Under the pieces are notes generated by a model, which saw only the letters and a program-made list of their open reading frames with translations, made no database searches and was not told where the DNA came from. The position numbers and the translations under genes were made by a program. From Streptomyces tateyamensis (GTDB lineage Bacteria; Actinomycetota; Actinomycetes; Streptomycetales; Streptomycetaceae): a DNA stretch of 64,000 bases. Shown piece after piece: positions 9,155 to 17,495 of this stretch (position 1 is its first letter; every line of letters starts with the position of its first letter). Where the stretch lies: contig NZ_PYBW01000081.1 in assembly GCF_003205575.1 (NCBI RefSeq), positions 85,031 to 149,030 on the forward strand, in the 5' to 3' direction.

Positions 9155-10056
9155 GCACCAACCGATCCGGTCGGATCGACCGCGCCGCCGCCGAGCGACT
9201 GCTCGCCGGCCCCGCCGTCGGTGCGCAGGGCGGACAGGGTGCCCTCGCCGACCTGCTGGCGGCCGCGGCCGCCCCTGCGACCGAGGCCGAACTGACCGGC
9301 GAGACGGCCGCCGTGGAGGCGTTCCGCGAGGCCGTCCGGCTCGGGCCGCCCACCGCGGGCGCCCTCGGCGCACCCGCGCGCCCGGCCCGCCGCCTGGTCT
9401 CCCGCCGCCGTACCAGCGCCCGCCGCACCGGCGTGCGCGCCGCGGTGGCCGCCCTCGCGGTGACCGCGCTCGGCTCGGTGGCGGTGGCCGCCGGCACCGG
9501 CCACCTGCCCGAGGTGCTCGGCGGCGCCGGGCAGCGCACCGTGGCCGACCCCTCGTCCGGCGCCGTCACGGCACCGAGCGCCACCACCCACCCCGCCGTG
9601 CGCCCCACCGGCGCGGCCCCGGCCCGCACCGGACCGGCCGGCGGCAGCAGCACCGCCGCCGCCGCCACCGGCGGTACCGCGACCGGCAGCAGCGCGGCTG
9701 ACGACCTGGTCCCGCTCTGCCGACAGTGGCGCGGTGCCGACAACGACTCCCGGTTCGAGCCGCTGACGCGCGCGGCGGGCGGCTCGGACCGGGTCCCGGC
9801 CTACTGTGCGGCCCTGCTGCTGAAGGCGGCGGGCGGCGACCAGAGCCCCGGTGCCACCCCGGGCGACGGCGCCGGCCAGGGCCGTTCGGACCCCAGCGAC
9901 GGCACCGACCCGCAGCACTCGGCCACCGCGGACCCGGGCAAGCCCGACCCGGCGGCCACCGGGCACGGCAAGCCCAGCCCGTCCCCGGACCCGGGCCGGA
10001 CCAAGAACGGCAACCACCCGAGCCCGACCGGGACCTCGGAGCACGGAAACAGTTGA
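9151..10056 (+). CDS. Single-pass membrane protein, putative regulator of the adjacent sigma factor
   Basis: A 301-residue protein with a 90-residue N-terminal part, an arginine-rich cytoplasmic flank (RRLVSRRRTSARRTGVR), one hydrophobic span near residues 91-107, and a long extracytoplasmic tail that is Ala/Thr/Pro/Gly-rich and ends in low-complexity sequence (SPSPDPGRTKNG...). The tail contains a short Cys-containing region (LVPLCRQWRGADND ... VPAYCAALLLKAAGG) near residues 186-230. The HxxxCxxC zinc motif of classical anti-sigma factors is absent. Coupling to the sigma gene by ATGA overlap suggests it acts as an anti-sigma or sensor, but this is inference. Confidence 0.7.
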   Translation: MSTNRSGRIDRAAAERLLAGPAVGAQGGQGALADLLAAAAAPATEAELTGETAAVEAFREAVRLGPPTAGALGAPARPARRLVSRRRTSARRTGVRAAVAALAVTALGSVAVAAGTGHLPEVLGGAGQRTVADPSSGAVTAPSATTHPAVRPTGAAPARTGPAGGSSTAAAATGGTATGSSAADDLVPLCRQWRGADNDSRFEPLTRAAGGSDRVPAYCAALLLKAAGGDQSPGATPGDGAGQGRSDPSDGTDPQHSATADPGKPDPAATGHGKPSPSPDPGRTKNGNHPSPTGTSEHGNS

Positions 10057-10084
10057 ACGCTCTCCGGTCCGCAGCGGGCCGGCC

Positions 10085-10120
10085 GAGGGGGGCTGACGGG
10101 CCGTCAGCCCCCCTCCTTGC
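10085..10120 (+). terminator. Terminator hairpin after the sigma-factor pair
   Basis: GAGGGGGGCTGACGG at 10085-10099 pairs perfectly with CCGTCAGCCCCCCTC at 10101-10115, followed by CTTGCTCCC. The hairpin is very stable although the T-run is poor, as is usual in high-GC actinomycetes. Confidence 0.8.
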
Positions 10121-10186
10121 TCCCCGTGCCGCCGCGCGCGATGGTGGAGGGACAGGACCGGATACCACACGAAGGGCGGTCCGACC

Positions 10187-10483
10187 ATGCGTACCCTGCT
10201 GCAGGTCGAGTTGGACACCGAAGCGTCGAACAAGCTGATCAGCAACGGCGAGCTCCAGCAGACCATGGGTGAGCTGATGGGCACCCTCAAGCCCGAGGCG
10301 GCCTACTTCTACGCGATGAACGGGCACCGCGCGATGACCCTGGTGGTCGACCTGCCCGACGAGAGCTCGATCGTCACCGCCTGCGAACCGTTCTGGCTCA
10401 CCCTGCAGGCCCGCGTCACGGCCGTGCCGTGCATGAACGCCGATGACCTGACCAGCGGTCTCGGCCGGCTGCCGCGCGCCTGA
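10187..10483 (+). CDS. Small conserved-looking protein of unknown function
   Basis: A 98-residue soluble protein (MRTLLQVELDTEASNKLISNG ...). The pattern of alternating strand and helix, with ELMGTLKPEAAYFYAMNGHRAM and MTLVVDLPDESSIVTACEPF, resembles ferredoxin-like/dimeric alpha-beta-barrel small proteins, but I do not recognise a named family. No signal peptide or membrane span. It stands alone between the terminator at 10085-10120 and the flavoprotein gene. The start ATG has only a weak upstream GAAGGGCGG. Confidence 0.65.
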   Translation: MRTLLQVELDTEASNKLISNGELQQTMGELMGTLKPEAAYFYAMNGHRAMTLVVDLPDESSIVTACEPFWLTLQARVTAVPCMNADDLTSGLGRLPRA

Positions 10484-10578
10484 CCGGCCACATTCGTCGA
10501 ACGCCGCGCCGGGTCGCCGTCCGCGGCTTGGGCCTTCCGGGTGACCTCTCGTCGCGCTGCGTGTAGGGTGCTTTGAAG

Positions 10579-10617
10579 GGTCGAACGCCGACCCGGCCAA
10601 CCTCATATCGTTCGACC
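10579..10617. promoter_or_regulatory. Inverted repeat upstream of the PNPOx-like gene
   Basis: GGTCGAACG at 10579-10587 and CGTTCGACC at 10609-10617 form perfect 9-bp arms separated by 21 bases, about 80 bases before the flavoprotein start. A TTGACA-N17-TACCAG promoter-like pair lies further down at 10655-10683. The repeat could be an operator; no regulator is encoded nearby, so the link is open. Confidence 0.35.
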
Positions 10618-10698
10618 GAAGTTGTAGAGTTCCGGGGGATATCTTGTCATGCCCTTGACATGGGCGTTCAGAGGCGCTACCAGTCCCCCGGAGGCCAG

Positions 10699-11319
10699 AT
10701 GTCCAATCCGCTGCTCCACCTCCCCGGTTCCACCGGCGAGCATCTGCTGCAGCAGGAACACGGCACCACCGAGCGGGCCGAACGGTTCTACAGGGAGCAG
10801 GTGCTGGACCACCTGAACGCCCGGATGCGGGAGTTCGTGGCCCGCCAGGAGATGGCCTTCGTGGCCACCAGCGACGCCGACGGCGAGTGCGACGCGACCT
10901 TCCGGGCCGGTCCGCCCGGCTTCCTGCACGTGATCGACGAGCGGACCCTGGCCTACCCCGAGTACCGCGGCAACGGCGTGCTGGCCAGCCTCGGCAACAT
11001 CACCGAGAACGGCCACGTCGGCCTGCTGCTGGTCGACTTCGTGCGGGACCTGATCGGCCTGCACATCAACGGCCGGGCCTGCCTGGTGGACGACGCCGCC
11101 CTGCGCCGCACCGTGCCCGGCCTGCCACAGGAGACCGTGCCGGGCCGGCGCGCCGAGCACTGGGTGCTGGTCGACATCGACGAGGCCTACATCCACTGCG
11201 CCAAGCACATCCCGCGCCTGATCCCCGCCCCGCGCACCCGCGCCTGGGGCAGCGACGACCAGCGCCGAAAGGGCGGCGACTTCTTCGGCGCCAAGGCCGT
11301 GGCCGGACAGGCCACCTGA
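10699..11319 (+). CDS. Pyridoxamine-5'-phosphate-oxidase-fold flavoprotein
   Basis: A 206-residue protein of the PNPOx-like FMN-binding split-barrel class. The stretch FVARQEMAFVATSDADGECDAT, then PGFLHVIDERTLAYPEYRGNG and GHVGLLLVDF, is typical of the family that also includes the N-terminal domain of some flavohaemoglobin partners. I chose the ATG at 10699 for its CGGAGG site 5 bases away; longer in-frame starts lack one. It is followed after 41 bases by a globin-reductase gene, so the two probably form an oxidative or nitrosative stress unit. The substrate is unknown. Confidence 0.85.
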   Translation: MSNPLLHLPGSTGEHLLQQEHGTTERAERFYREQVLDHLNARMREFVARQEMAFVATSDADGECDATFRAGPPGFLHVIDERTLAYPEYRGNGVLASLGNITENGHVGLLLVDFVRDLIGLHINGRACLVDDAALRRTVPGLPQETVPGRRAEHWVLVDIDEAYIHCAKHIPRLIPAPRTRAWGSDDQRRKGGDFFGAKAVAGQAT

Positions 11320-11360
11320 CCGATCATCACCTCTCACGGGAACTGCGACCAGACGCCATC

Positions 11361-12575
11361 ATGACGGATACCAGCGAACCCGACGACCTCACCCTGCTCC
11401 GCTCCAGCTTCGCGCTGGTCCAGGAGCACGGCGACAAGCTCACCGGCCACTTCTACGCCACCCTCTTCCTGCACCACCCCGAGGTCCGCCAGCTCTTCCC
11501 GCCGGCCATGGACCTCCAGCGCGACCGGCTCTTCCGGGCGCTGGCGGGCGCCGTGCGGATGATCGACCGGCCGGAGGAGCTCGGCACCTTCCTGGCCCAG
11601 CTGGGCCGCGACCACCGCAAGTACGGGGTGCTCGCCGAGCACTACGCGGCGGTCGGCGACGCGCTGCTGGCGACCCTGCGCAAGTACGCCGGTGAGGCCT
11701 GGAACGACCGCCTGGAGCAGCTCTGGGCATCGGCCTACCAGCAGATCGCGGCCGCGATGAGCGGGGCCGCCGAGGCCGAGGCCGGCCACACCCCGCCGTC
11801 CTGGCTGGCCGAGGTGGTCGGGCACGAGCTGCGCACCCCGGACGTGGCGGTGCTCACGCTGCGCCCCGACGCCCCGTTCCCGTTCCGGGCCGGCCAGTAC
11901 ACCACCGTGGAGACCGCCCGCTGGCCCCGGGTCTGGCGACCCTACTCGATCGCCAACGCCCCGCGCCGGGACGGCCTGCTGACCCTGCACGTGCGCGCGG
12001 TGCCGGCCGGCTGGGTGAGCAACGCGCTGGTCCACCACACCCGGGTGGGCGACGTGGTCCGGCTCGGCCCGGGCCGCGGCAGCATGGTGCTGCCGGAGCG
12101 CCCGGCCCGCCGGGTGGTCTGCGTGGCCGGCGGCACCGGGCTGGCGCCGATCAAGGCGTTGGTCGAGGAGATGATCGCCCGGCACCGCCCGCTCACCCTG
12201 CACCTGTTCGTCGGGGTGCGCCGCGAGAGCGAGCTGTACGACCTCCAGGCACTGCGCCAACTGGCCGGGGTCTTCCCGCGGTTGCTGCTGGTCCCGGTGG
12301 TCTCCGAGGAGATCGGCTTCGCGGGCGTGCAGGGCCGGCTGCCCGAGGTGGTGCCCGCCCAGGGCCACTGGAACGAGCACGAGATCTTCGTGGCCGGCCC
12401 GGACGACATGGTGGTCTCGATGGTCGAGCAGCTGCACCGGGCCGGCGTGCCGGGCAACCGGCTGCACTACGACCTGTCCACCACGCTGGCCGAACTGGAC
12501 ATCACCTCGGGCCTGCTGGACCAGGCGGCGGTGAACCGGCCGTCCCGCGAACCGAGTCAGCGGGACGGCCGGTGA
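11361..12575 (+). CDS. Globin domain-ferredoxin-reductase fusion (flavohaemoglobin-like)
   Basis: A 404-residue fusion. Residues 1-135 are a globin: FYATLF supplies the B10 Tyr, a Gln follows in the E-helix region (MDLQRDR), and the proximal His lies in RDHRKYGV near residue 90. Residues about 150-390 are an FAD/NAD reductase with RPYSIANAP for FAD and CVAGGTGLAPIKAL for NAD. Family members dioxygenate nitric oxide to nitrate or reduce bound ligand with NADH. Compared with E. coli Hmp the FAD signature is RPYS rather than RQYS, as in many actinobacterial forms. It is converging with the EphD-like gene. Confidence 0.9.
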   Translation: MTDTSEPDDLTLLRSSFALVQEHGDKLTGHFYATLFLHHPEVRQLFPPAMDLQRDRLFRALAGAVRMIDRPEELGTFLAQLGRDHRKYGVLAEHYAAVGDALLATLRKYAGEAWNDRLEQLWASAYQQIAAAMSGAAEAEAGHTPPSWLAEVVGHELRTPDVAVLTLRPDAPFPFRAGQYTTVETARWPRVWRPYSIANAPRRDGLLTLHVRAVPAGWVSNALVHHTRVGDVVRLGPGRGSMVLPERPARRVVCVAGGTGLAPIKALVEEMIARHRPLTLHLFVGVRRESELYDLQALRQLAGVFPRLLLVPVVSEEIGFAGVQGRLPEVVPAQGHWNEHEIFVAGPDDMVVSMVEQLHRAGVPGNRLHYDLSTTLAELDITSGLLDQAAVNRPSREPSQRDGR

Positions 12576-12605
12576 ACACGGCGCCGGCCAAGAGGCGTTG
12601 CTGCG

Positions 12606-14321
12606 CTATCCGGCGTTGATGCGGGCAGCGCGGCGCAGCAGGGCGGGCGAGAGGCGGCCGAGCAGGCGGGCCGCCTTGGCCTCCACGGTGACCGGCACCA
12701 CCGGCCGGCCGGTCCGCACCGCCTTGACGATCTCGGCGGCCACCTTCTCCGGCGGGAAGCCCCGGCGGGCGTACATCTTGGACACCCGGGCCTGCTTGGC
12801 GGCCTGCTCGGCCGAGTCCAGCCCGGAGAAGGTGGTGGTGCGGGTGATGTTGGTGTTCACGATGCCCGGGCAGATCGCGCTCACCCCGATGCCGTGGTCG
12901 GCCAGTTCGGCCCGCAGGCAGTCGGAGAGCATCAGCACCGCGGCCTTGCTGGTGGCGTAGGCGGCCAGCACCTTGGACGGCAGGTAGGCAGCGGCCGAGG
13001 CCAGGTTGACGATGTGTCCGCCCTGCCCGCGCTCGGCCATCAGCGCGCCGAACGCCCGGCACCCGTGGATCACGCCCCACAGGTTGACGTCCAGCACCCG
13101 CTGCCACTCCTTCTCGGTGGTCTGCAGGAAGGTCCCGGAGTGGCCGATGCCGGCGTTGTTGACCAGCACGTCCGGCACCCCGTGGGCGGTGGCCACGGTC
13201 TGCGCGAAGGCGTCCATCGCGGGGCCGTCGCTGACGTCCACCCGGTAGGCGTGCCCGGCCCCGCCGAGCAGGGTGACCAGTTCGGCGGTCCGCCGGGCGG
13301 CCTCCAGGTCCAGGTCGCAGACCACCACGGTGGCCCGCTGCTCGGCGAAGGCCAGCGCGGTGGCCCGCCCGATCCCGCTGCCGGCGCCGGTGACCACCAC
13401 CAGCGGACCGCCCGCCGCGGCGGGCGGCTCGCCGCGCTCGATCCGGGTGGTGAACTCCCGCACCAGCGAGGCGACCGCGGGCGCCTGGTCCAGCAGCCCC
13501 GACCAGTGGGTGGCGTTCAGCTCGCGCCGGGTCAGGTCCGGCACCCAGCGCTCCAGCCCCTCGCTGAGGAACGGGCTGACGTAGCGGTCCCGGCGCAGCG
13601 TGACCAGCTGCACCGGCACCCGGGTCGGCCGCTCGCGCGGGTGGCGCAGCGCGGGGCGCATGTTGGCCCGGTACAGCTCGATGCCGCGCACCGCGTCCTG
13701 ACGCAGCGTCGCCTGCGGGTGCCCGGGGCGCGGGCTGACCTTCTCCAGGTCGCGCAGCACCCGCGGCCAGGCCCGGGCCAGGCCGAACTTCCAGACGCCC
13801 GGCGCCAGGTAGGGCAGGTGGAAGGCGGTGATGTACCAGGAGTGCACCCCCTGGACCAGCAGCTGGCGCAGGTGGCGCGGGGTGGGCCGGCGCAGCCGGT
13901 GCCGGATCCAGTGGCCCATGTGGTCCAGGCAGGGCCCGGACATGGTGGTGTAGGAGGCCAGCCGCCGCTCGGCGCCGGGCTCGGTGACCGCCTCCCAGGA
14001 CTGCAGCGAGCCCCAGTCGTGCGCCACCACGTGCACCGGGCGGTCGGGGCTGACCGCCTCGGCCACCGCGAACAGGTCGCGGGCCAGCAGCTCCAGCCGG
14101 TAGCCGGCCCGATCGGCGGGCACCCCGGACTCGCCGGCCCCGCGCACGTCGTAGCGGACCACGTGGTGGTCGGCGGCCAGCTCTTCGGCCACCTCGTCCC
14201 AGACCCGGTGGGTGTCCGGGTAGCCGTGCACCAGCAGCACGGTGGGGCGCTCGGGGTCGCCCTGCTCGAAGACCGCGAGCTCGATCCCGGCCGAGGAAAC
14301 GGTCCTGCGCGTGACGGTCAT
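12606..14321 (-). CDS. EphD-like alpha/beta-hydrolase-SDR fusion
   Basis: A 571-residue fusion. Residues 1-285 are an alpha/beta hydrolase of epoxide-hydrolase type: LLVHGYPDTHRVWDEV, the nucleophile elbow VVAHDWGSLQSW (Asp nucleophile) and a late NATHWSG with the catalytic His. Residues about 300-550 are a short-chain dehydrogenase with TGAGSGIGRATALAF, NNAGIGHSG, and the catalytic Ser/Tyr/Lys (NLASAAAY...AYATSK). The same architecture and length are found in mycobacterial EphD, an epoxide hydrolase/dehydrogenase linked to mycolic acids, which streptomycetes lack. It is the last gene of a four-gene operon and its start overlaps the upstream stop (ATGA). Confidence 0.88.
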   Translation of the reverse strand: MTVTRRTVSSAGIELAVFEQGDPERPTVLLVHGYPDTHRVWDEVAEELAADHHVVRYDVRGAGESGVPADRAGYRLELLARDLFAVAEAVSPDRPVHVVAHDWGSLQSWEAVTEPGAERRLASYTTMSGPCLDHMGHWIRHRLRRPTPRHLRQLLVQGVHSWYITAFHLPYLAPGVWKFGLARAWPRVLRDLEKVSPRPGHPQATLRQDAVRGIELYRANMRPALRHPRERPTRVPVQLVTLRRDRYVSPFLSEGLERWVPDLTRRELNATHWSGLLDQAPAVASLVREFTTRIERGEPPAAAGGPLVVVTGAGSGIGRATALAFAEQRATVVVCDLDLEAARRTAELVTLLGGAGHAYRVDVSDGPAMDAFAQTVATAHGVPDVLVNNAGIGHSGTFLQTTEKEWQRVLDVNLWGVIHGCRAFGALMAERGQGGHIVNLASAAAYLPSKVLAAYATSKAAVLMLSDCLRAELADHGIGVSAICPGIVNTNITRTTTFSGLDSAEQAAKQARVSKMYARRGFPPEKVAAEIVKAVRTGRPVVPVTVEAKAARLLGRLSPALLRRAARINAG

Positions 14322-15154
14322 GCGGCGGCCCCCTCAAGGCTCGTCCAGCGCCGCACGTGCGGCAGGTCCTCGTCCAACCAGTAGGCGTCGTCCTCGGTGA
14401 CCACCAGCAGTTCCTCGAACTTGATGCCGGTGTCCCTGAGGCCGATGTGCGGCTCCACCGCCCACAGGCCCGGGGTGGGCGCGTGACGCGAGGAGCGGCC
14501 GTCGGCCCACAGCGGGGAGCGCCCGTGCAGGCGCTCGCTGATCAGCTCCCGGCCCAGGGTCTGCAGGGTGCGCAGGCCGAAGCCGAACAGGTTGACCCCG
14601 GCCGGGGCCCGGCTGGTGTTGCGGGTCACCTGGTGGCCGATCACCCGGCCAGGGTAGACCTGGTGGCGGTTGTCGTACCCGTGCGCGGCGATCTGCGCGT
14701 CCACGGCGGCGTAGATCTCGTCGAGCGGCCGGCGGGCCCGCACCTCACGCAGGATCAGGTCCCGGTAGACCTTCAGGTCCTGGGCCAGCCGGTCCCAGAC
14801 CGGGTTCTCGCCGACCTTGCCGCCGTAGCCGATGTCGGCGGTGTAGCCGTCCACCACGGGGGCGCAGTCCAGCACGTACGGCATGCCCTCGCGCAGCACC
14901 CGCCCGCCCGCGAAGAACTGCAGCGGGGTGTGGAAGTGCCGGAAGGCGGTGCGGTCGCCGAACCAGGCGAACGGCACGTGGAAGAAGTCCTGCACGCCGG
15001 CGGCCACCAGGGTGCGGCGCAGCCTGGCGGTGGTCTGACGCTCCGTCACCCCTGGCTCGATCCAGGCCGCGACCTGCTCGGCGCAGTGGTAGGCGAGCTG
15101 CTGGACCTCGCGGAACCGCGCCAGGTCCTGCTCGGTGTACTTGAATCCGGTCAT
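14318..15154 (-). CDS. M24-family metallopeptidase-like protein
   Basis: A 278-residue pita-bread-fold protein. The five metal ligands of the M24 (methionine aminopeptidase/creatinase) family are all visible: two Asp in VLDCAPVVDGYTADIGYGG, His in GRVIGHQVTR, Glu in WAVEPHIGL and Glu in IKFEELLVV. It lacks the extra N-terminal domain of prolidases. Both ends overlap neighbours by 4 bp, so it is translationally coupled to the reductase upstream and the EphD-like gene downstream. It may hydrolyse an amide or peptide bond in the product handled by this operon; the substrate is unknown. Confidence 0.85.
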   Translation of the reverse strand: MTGFKYTEQDLARFREVQQLAYHCAEQVAAWIEPGVTERQTTARLRRTLVAAGVQDFFHVPFAWFGDRTAFRHFHTPLQFFAGGRVLREGMPYVLDCAPVVDGYTADIGYGGKVGENPVWDRLAQDLKVYRDLILREVRARRPLDEIYAAVDAQIAAHGYDNRHQVYPGRVIGHQVTRNTSRAPAGVNLFGFGLRTLQTLGRELISERLHGRSPLWADGRSSRHAPTPGLWAVEPHIGLRDTGIKFEELLVVTEDDAYWLDEDLPHVRRWTSLEGAAA

Positions 15155-16389
15155 CGCGGCTCGACCTCCAGGACCAGGGTCTCGCCCTCGGCGGCCCGCG
15201 AGACGCAGGGCAGCAGGGCGCCGGCCGCGCGCTCCTCGGCGGTGAGGCGGCGGTCGCGGTGTTCGGGGGTGCCGGCCAGCAGCTGGACCTTGCAGGTCCC
15301 GCAGAAGCCCTGGTGGCAGGAGTAGGGCTGGTCGGGGTCGGCCTCGCGCAGCACGTCCAGCGCGGACCGGTCGGCGGGGACCGGCAGGGTGCGGCCGCCG
15401 GGGCCCAGTTGCAGGGTGAACGGCCGACCGTCGGCGATCGGGGCCGCGCCGAACCGCTCGAAGTGCAGCGCGGTCGGCCGGCGCCGGGGTGCCTGCCGGC
15501 CGGAGGCCGGGGGCCCGTCCAGGGCGTCCAGCGCCTCCTGCACGGCAGCCAGCATCGGGGCCGGGCCGCAGCAGTAGACGGCACCGCCGGCGACGGCCCG
15601 GGCCAGCAGCTCGGCACCGGTGGGGACTCCCCCGGCGAGCAGGGTGACCCTCCCCCCGCCTCCGGCCGGGGGCACCCCCGTCGCGGCCAGCGCCGTCAGC
15701 TCCTCGGTGAACGGCATCGAGGCCCGGCTGCGCCCGGCGTGCACCAGGTGCCAGTCCAGGCCGCGGCGCTGCGCCTCGCGGGCCATCGGCAGCAGCGGGG
15801 TGATGCCGATCCCGCCGGCCACCAGCAGCACCTGGGCCTCGCCGCAGAAGGCGAAGCCGTTGCGCGGCCGGCGCGCCGTCAGGCGGGCGCCCAGGTGCAG
15901 CTCGTCGTGGATCTCGACCGAGCCGCCGCCCCCGCCGGTGATCCGGCGCACCGCGATCCGGTAGCCGAACCGGTCGGCGGGGTCGCCGCAGAGCGAGTAG
16001 TGGCGCTGCCGGCCCGAGGGCAGGGTCAGCCGCAGGTGGGCGCCGGGCTGCCAGGCGGGCAGCGGGGCGCCGGCCGGGTCGGCCAGGTGCAGCTCGACCA
16101 CCTCCTCGGCGACCGGGCGGTGGGCGGTGACCACCAGGGTCAGCGGGGCACGGCCGCGGCTCTCGGGGCGGCGCGGGCTGCGGCGCAGCAGCGGGGCGCC
16201 CATGGCGGGGCTGTAGGCGTCGCCGAACCGGGTCAGGAAGGCCATCAGCCGGTCGGCCTGCGGGCGGCCGTACAGGTCCGGGGGCGGGTTCTCCAGGTCG
16301 TGCCGGGCGTCCCGGCCGAAGGCCAGGGCGGGCGCGGGGTCGGTGGCCCGGGTACGGGGCGCGGCGGGCTTCTTGGCGCGTGGTGTCAT
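15151..16389 (-). CDS. Phthalate-dioxygenase-reductase-like FMN/NAD/2Fe-2S oxidoreductase
   Basis: A 412-residue electron-transfer protein. After a basic 85-residue leader come a flavin domain (HYSLCGDPAD), an NAD domain (LLVAGGIGITPLLPMA; YCCGPAPMLAAV) and a C-terminal plant-type ferredoxin with CHQGFCGTCKVQ near residues 357-368 and a fourth Cys in LLPCVSRA. This order is that of VanB/PDR reductases, which feed electrons to an oxygenase. No Rieske oxygenase is adjacent; the only likely partner is the PF10118 protein encoded 18 bases upstream. Confidence 0.88.
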   Translation of the reverse strand: MTPRAKKPAAPRTRATDPAPALAFGRDARHDLENPPPDLYGRPQADRLMAFLTRFGDAYSPAMGAPLLRRSPRRPESRGRAPLTLVVTAHRPVAEEVVELHLADPAGAPLPAWQPGAHLRLTLPSGRQRHYSLCGDPADRFGYRIAVRRITGGGGGSVEIHDELHLGARLTARRPRNGFAFCGEAQVLLVAGGIGITPLLPMAREAQRRGLDWHLVHAGRSRASMPFTEELTALAATGVPPAGGGGRVTLLAGGVPTGAELLARAVAGGAVYCCGPAPMLAAVQEALDALDGPPASGRQAPRRRPTALHFERFGAAPIADGRPFTLQLGPGGRTLPVPADRSALDVLREADPDQPYSCHQGFCGTCKVQLLAGTPEHRDRRLTAEERAAGALLPCVSRAAEGETLVLEVEPR

Positions 16390-16407
16390 CGGGTGCCTCG
16401 CTCGGGT

Positions 16408-17298
16408 TCAGTGCGCGCCGGCGGCGGCGCGGGCGGCGGGCGAGCCGGCCAGGTAGCTGAGCGCCTGCGCGCTGGAGCCCTCCTGGGTGGGGTGGTAGCC
16501 GGGCTTGAGGTAGCGGATCCCCGAGCGCAGCGACTGCACCGGGTCGGGCAGCATGCCGCGCCGCGCGACGTGCCAGGCCGCCTTCCAGCTCGGCTGGACC
16601 CGCCCGTCCAGGCTCGGGTCGGCGGCCAGCAGGAAGCGCACGCCGCGCACCCACAGGTGGACCAGCAGCGGGCCGCCGAGCAGCATGCCGCGCACCCGGC
16701 GCAGGTAGCCCGGGTCCAGGTGCACCAGCAGGTCGAAGGCGACGCTGCGGTGCTCCACCTCCTCGGCGCCGTGCCAGCGCAGCAGGTCCAGCATGGTCGG
16801 ATCGGCGCCGGCCCGGTCCAGGCCGGGCGAGTTGAGCGCCCAGTTGCCCAGGAACGCGGTGAAGTGCTCGATCGCCGCCACGAAGGCGACCCGCTCGATC
16901 ACGTTCTCCCGGCGCCGGCGGGCCGTCAGCCGGGGCTTGGGGCCCAGCACCCGCTGGAACAGCCAGGCGATCTGGCGCACGTACGGTCGCGGGTCCAGGC
17001 CCTGGGCCAGCAGGTGGTCCAGCACCTGCTGGTGCGCCTCGGCGTGGATCGCCTCCTGGCCGACGAAGCCGAGCACCTCCTCGCGCAGTTGCTCGTCCCG
17101 GACCAGCGGCAGCGCCTCCTTGAACACCTCGACGAACCAGCGCTCGCCCTCGGGCAGCAGCAGGTGCAGCACGTTGATGGTGTGGGTGGCGAACGGCTCG
17201 TCGGGGATCCAGTGCAGCGGCAGCCCGGTCCAGTCGAAGTGGACGTCACGAGGCTCCAGCACGAGGTCGGTGTGCACCTCTGGGACGGTTCTGGGCAT
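16408..17298 (-). CDS. PF10118-type putative metal-dependent (di-iron) protein
   Basis: A 296-residue helical protein of the 'predicted metal-dependent hydrolase' family PF10118. Ligand-rich motifs are spaced as in ferritin-like di-iron proteins: EGERWFVEVFKEAL near residues 51-64, GQEAIHAEAHQQVLDH near 80-95, FVAAIEHFTAFLGNW near 138-152 and HGAEEVEHRSVAFD near 175-188. The repeated E-x-x-H pairs suggest oxygenase or hydroxylase chemistry fed by the reductase encoded next. First gene of the operon; an AGGAGG site (GGTCAGGAGGTTCCCCC) precedes the ATG. The function is not established. Confidence 0.82.
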   Translation of the reverse strand: MPRTVPEVHTDLVLEPRDVHFDWTGLPLHWIPDEPFATHTINVLHLLLPEGERWFVEVFKEALPLVRDEQLREEVLGFVGQEAIHAEAHQQVLDHLLAQGLDPRPYVRQIAWLFQRVLGPKPRLTARRRRENVIERVAFVAAIEHFTAFLGNWALNSPGLDRAGADPTMLDLLRWHGAEEVEHRSVAFDLLVHLDPGYLRRVRGMLLGGPLLVHLWVRGVRFLLAADPSLDGRVQPSWKAAWHVARRGMLPDPVQSLRSGIRYLKPGYHPTQEGSSAQALSYLAGSPAARAAAGAH

Positions 17299-17495
17299 GG
17301 GGGAACCTCCTGACCTGCGGGGGGTGGCGGCAGGACCTCAACCTACTGGCGGGTATGCCCGGTTACAAGAGTTTGGACCCTCCTTATCGACAGCACGTCT
17401 AATAGTTCCGGCCCCCGCCGGCTCCGGTCGCGAGCCGCGGCGGACCCACCTACGGTGAAGGCGCCGGTACTCTCCGGCACCGAGAGGAGCGAGCA

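Noticed and set aside
15151..17298. Possible Rieske oxygenase for the PDR-type reductase
   Set aside because: No CxH...CxxH Rieske motif is encoded nearby; the neighbouring PF10118 protein is a better candidate partner.
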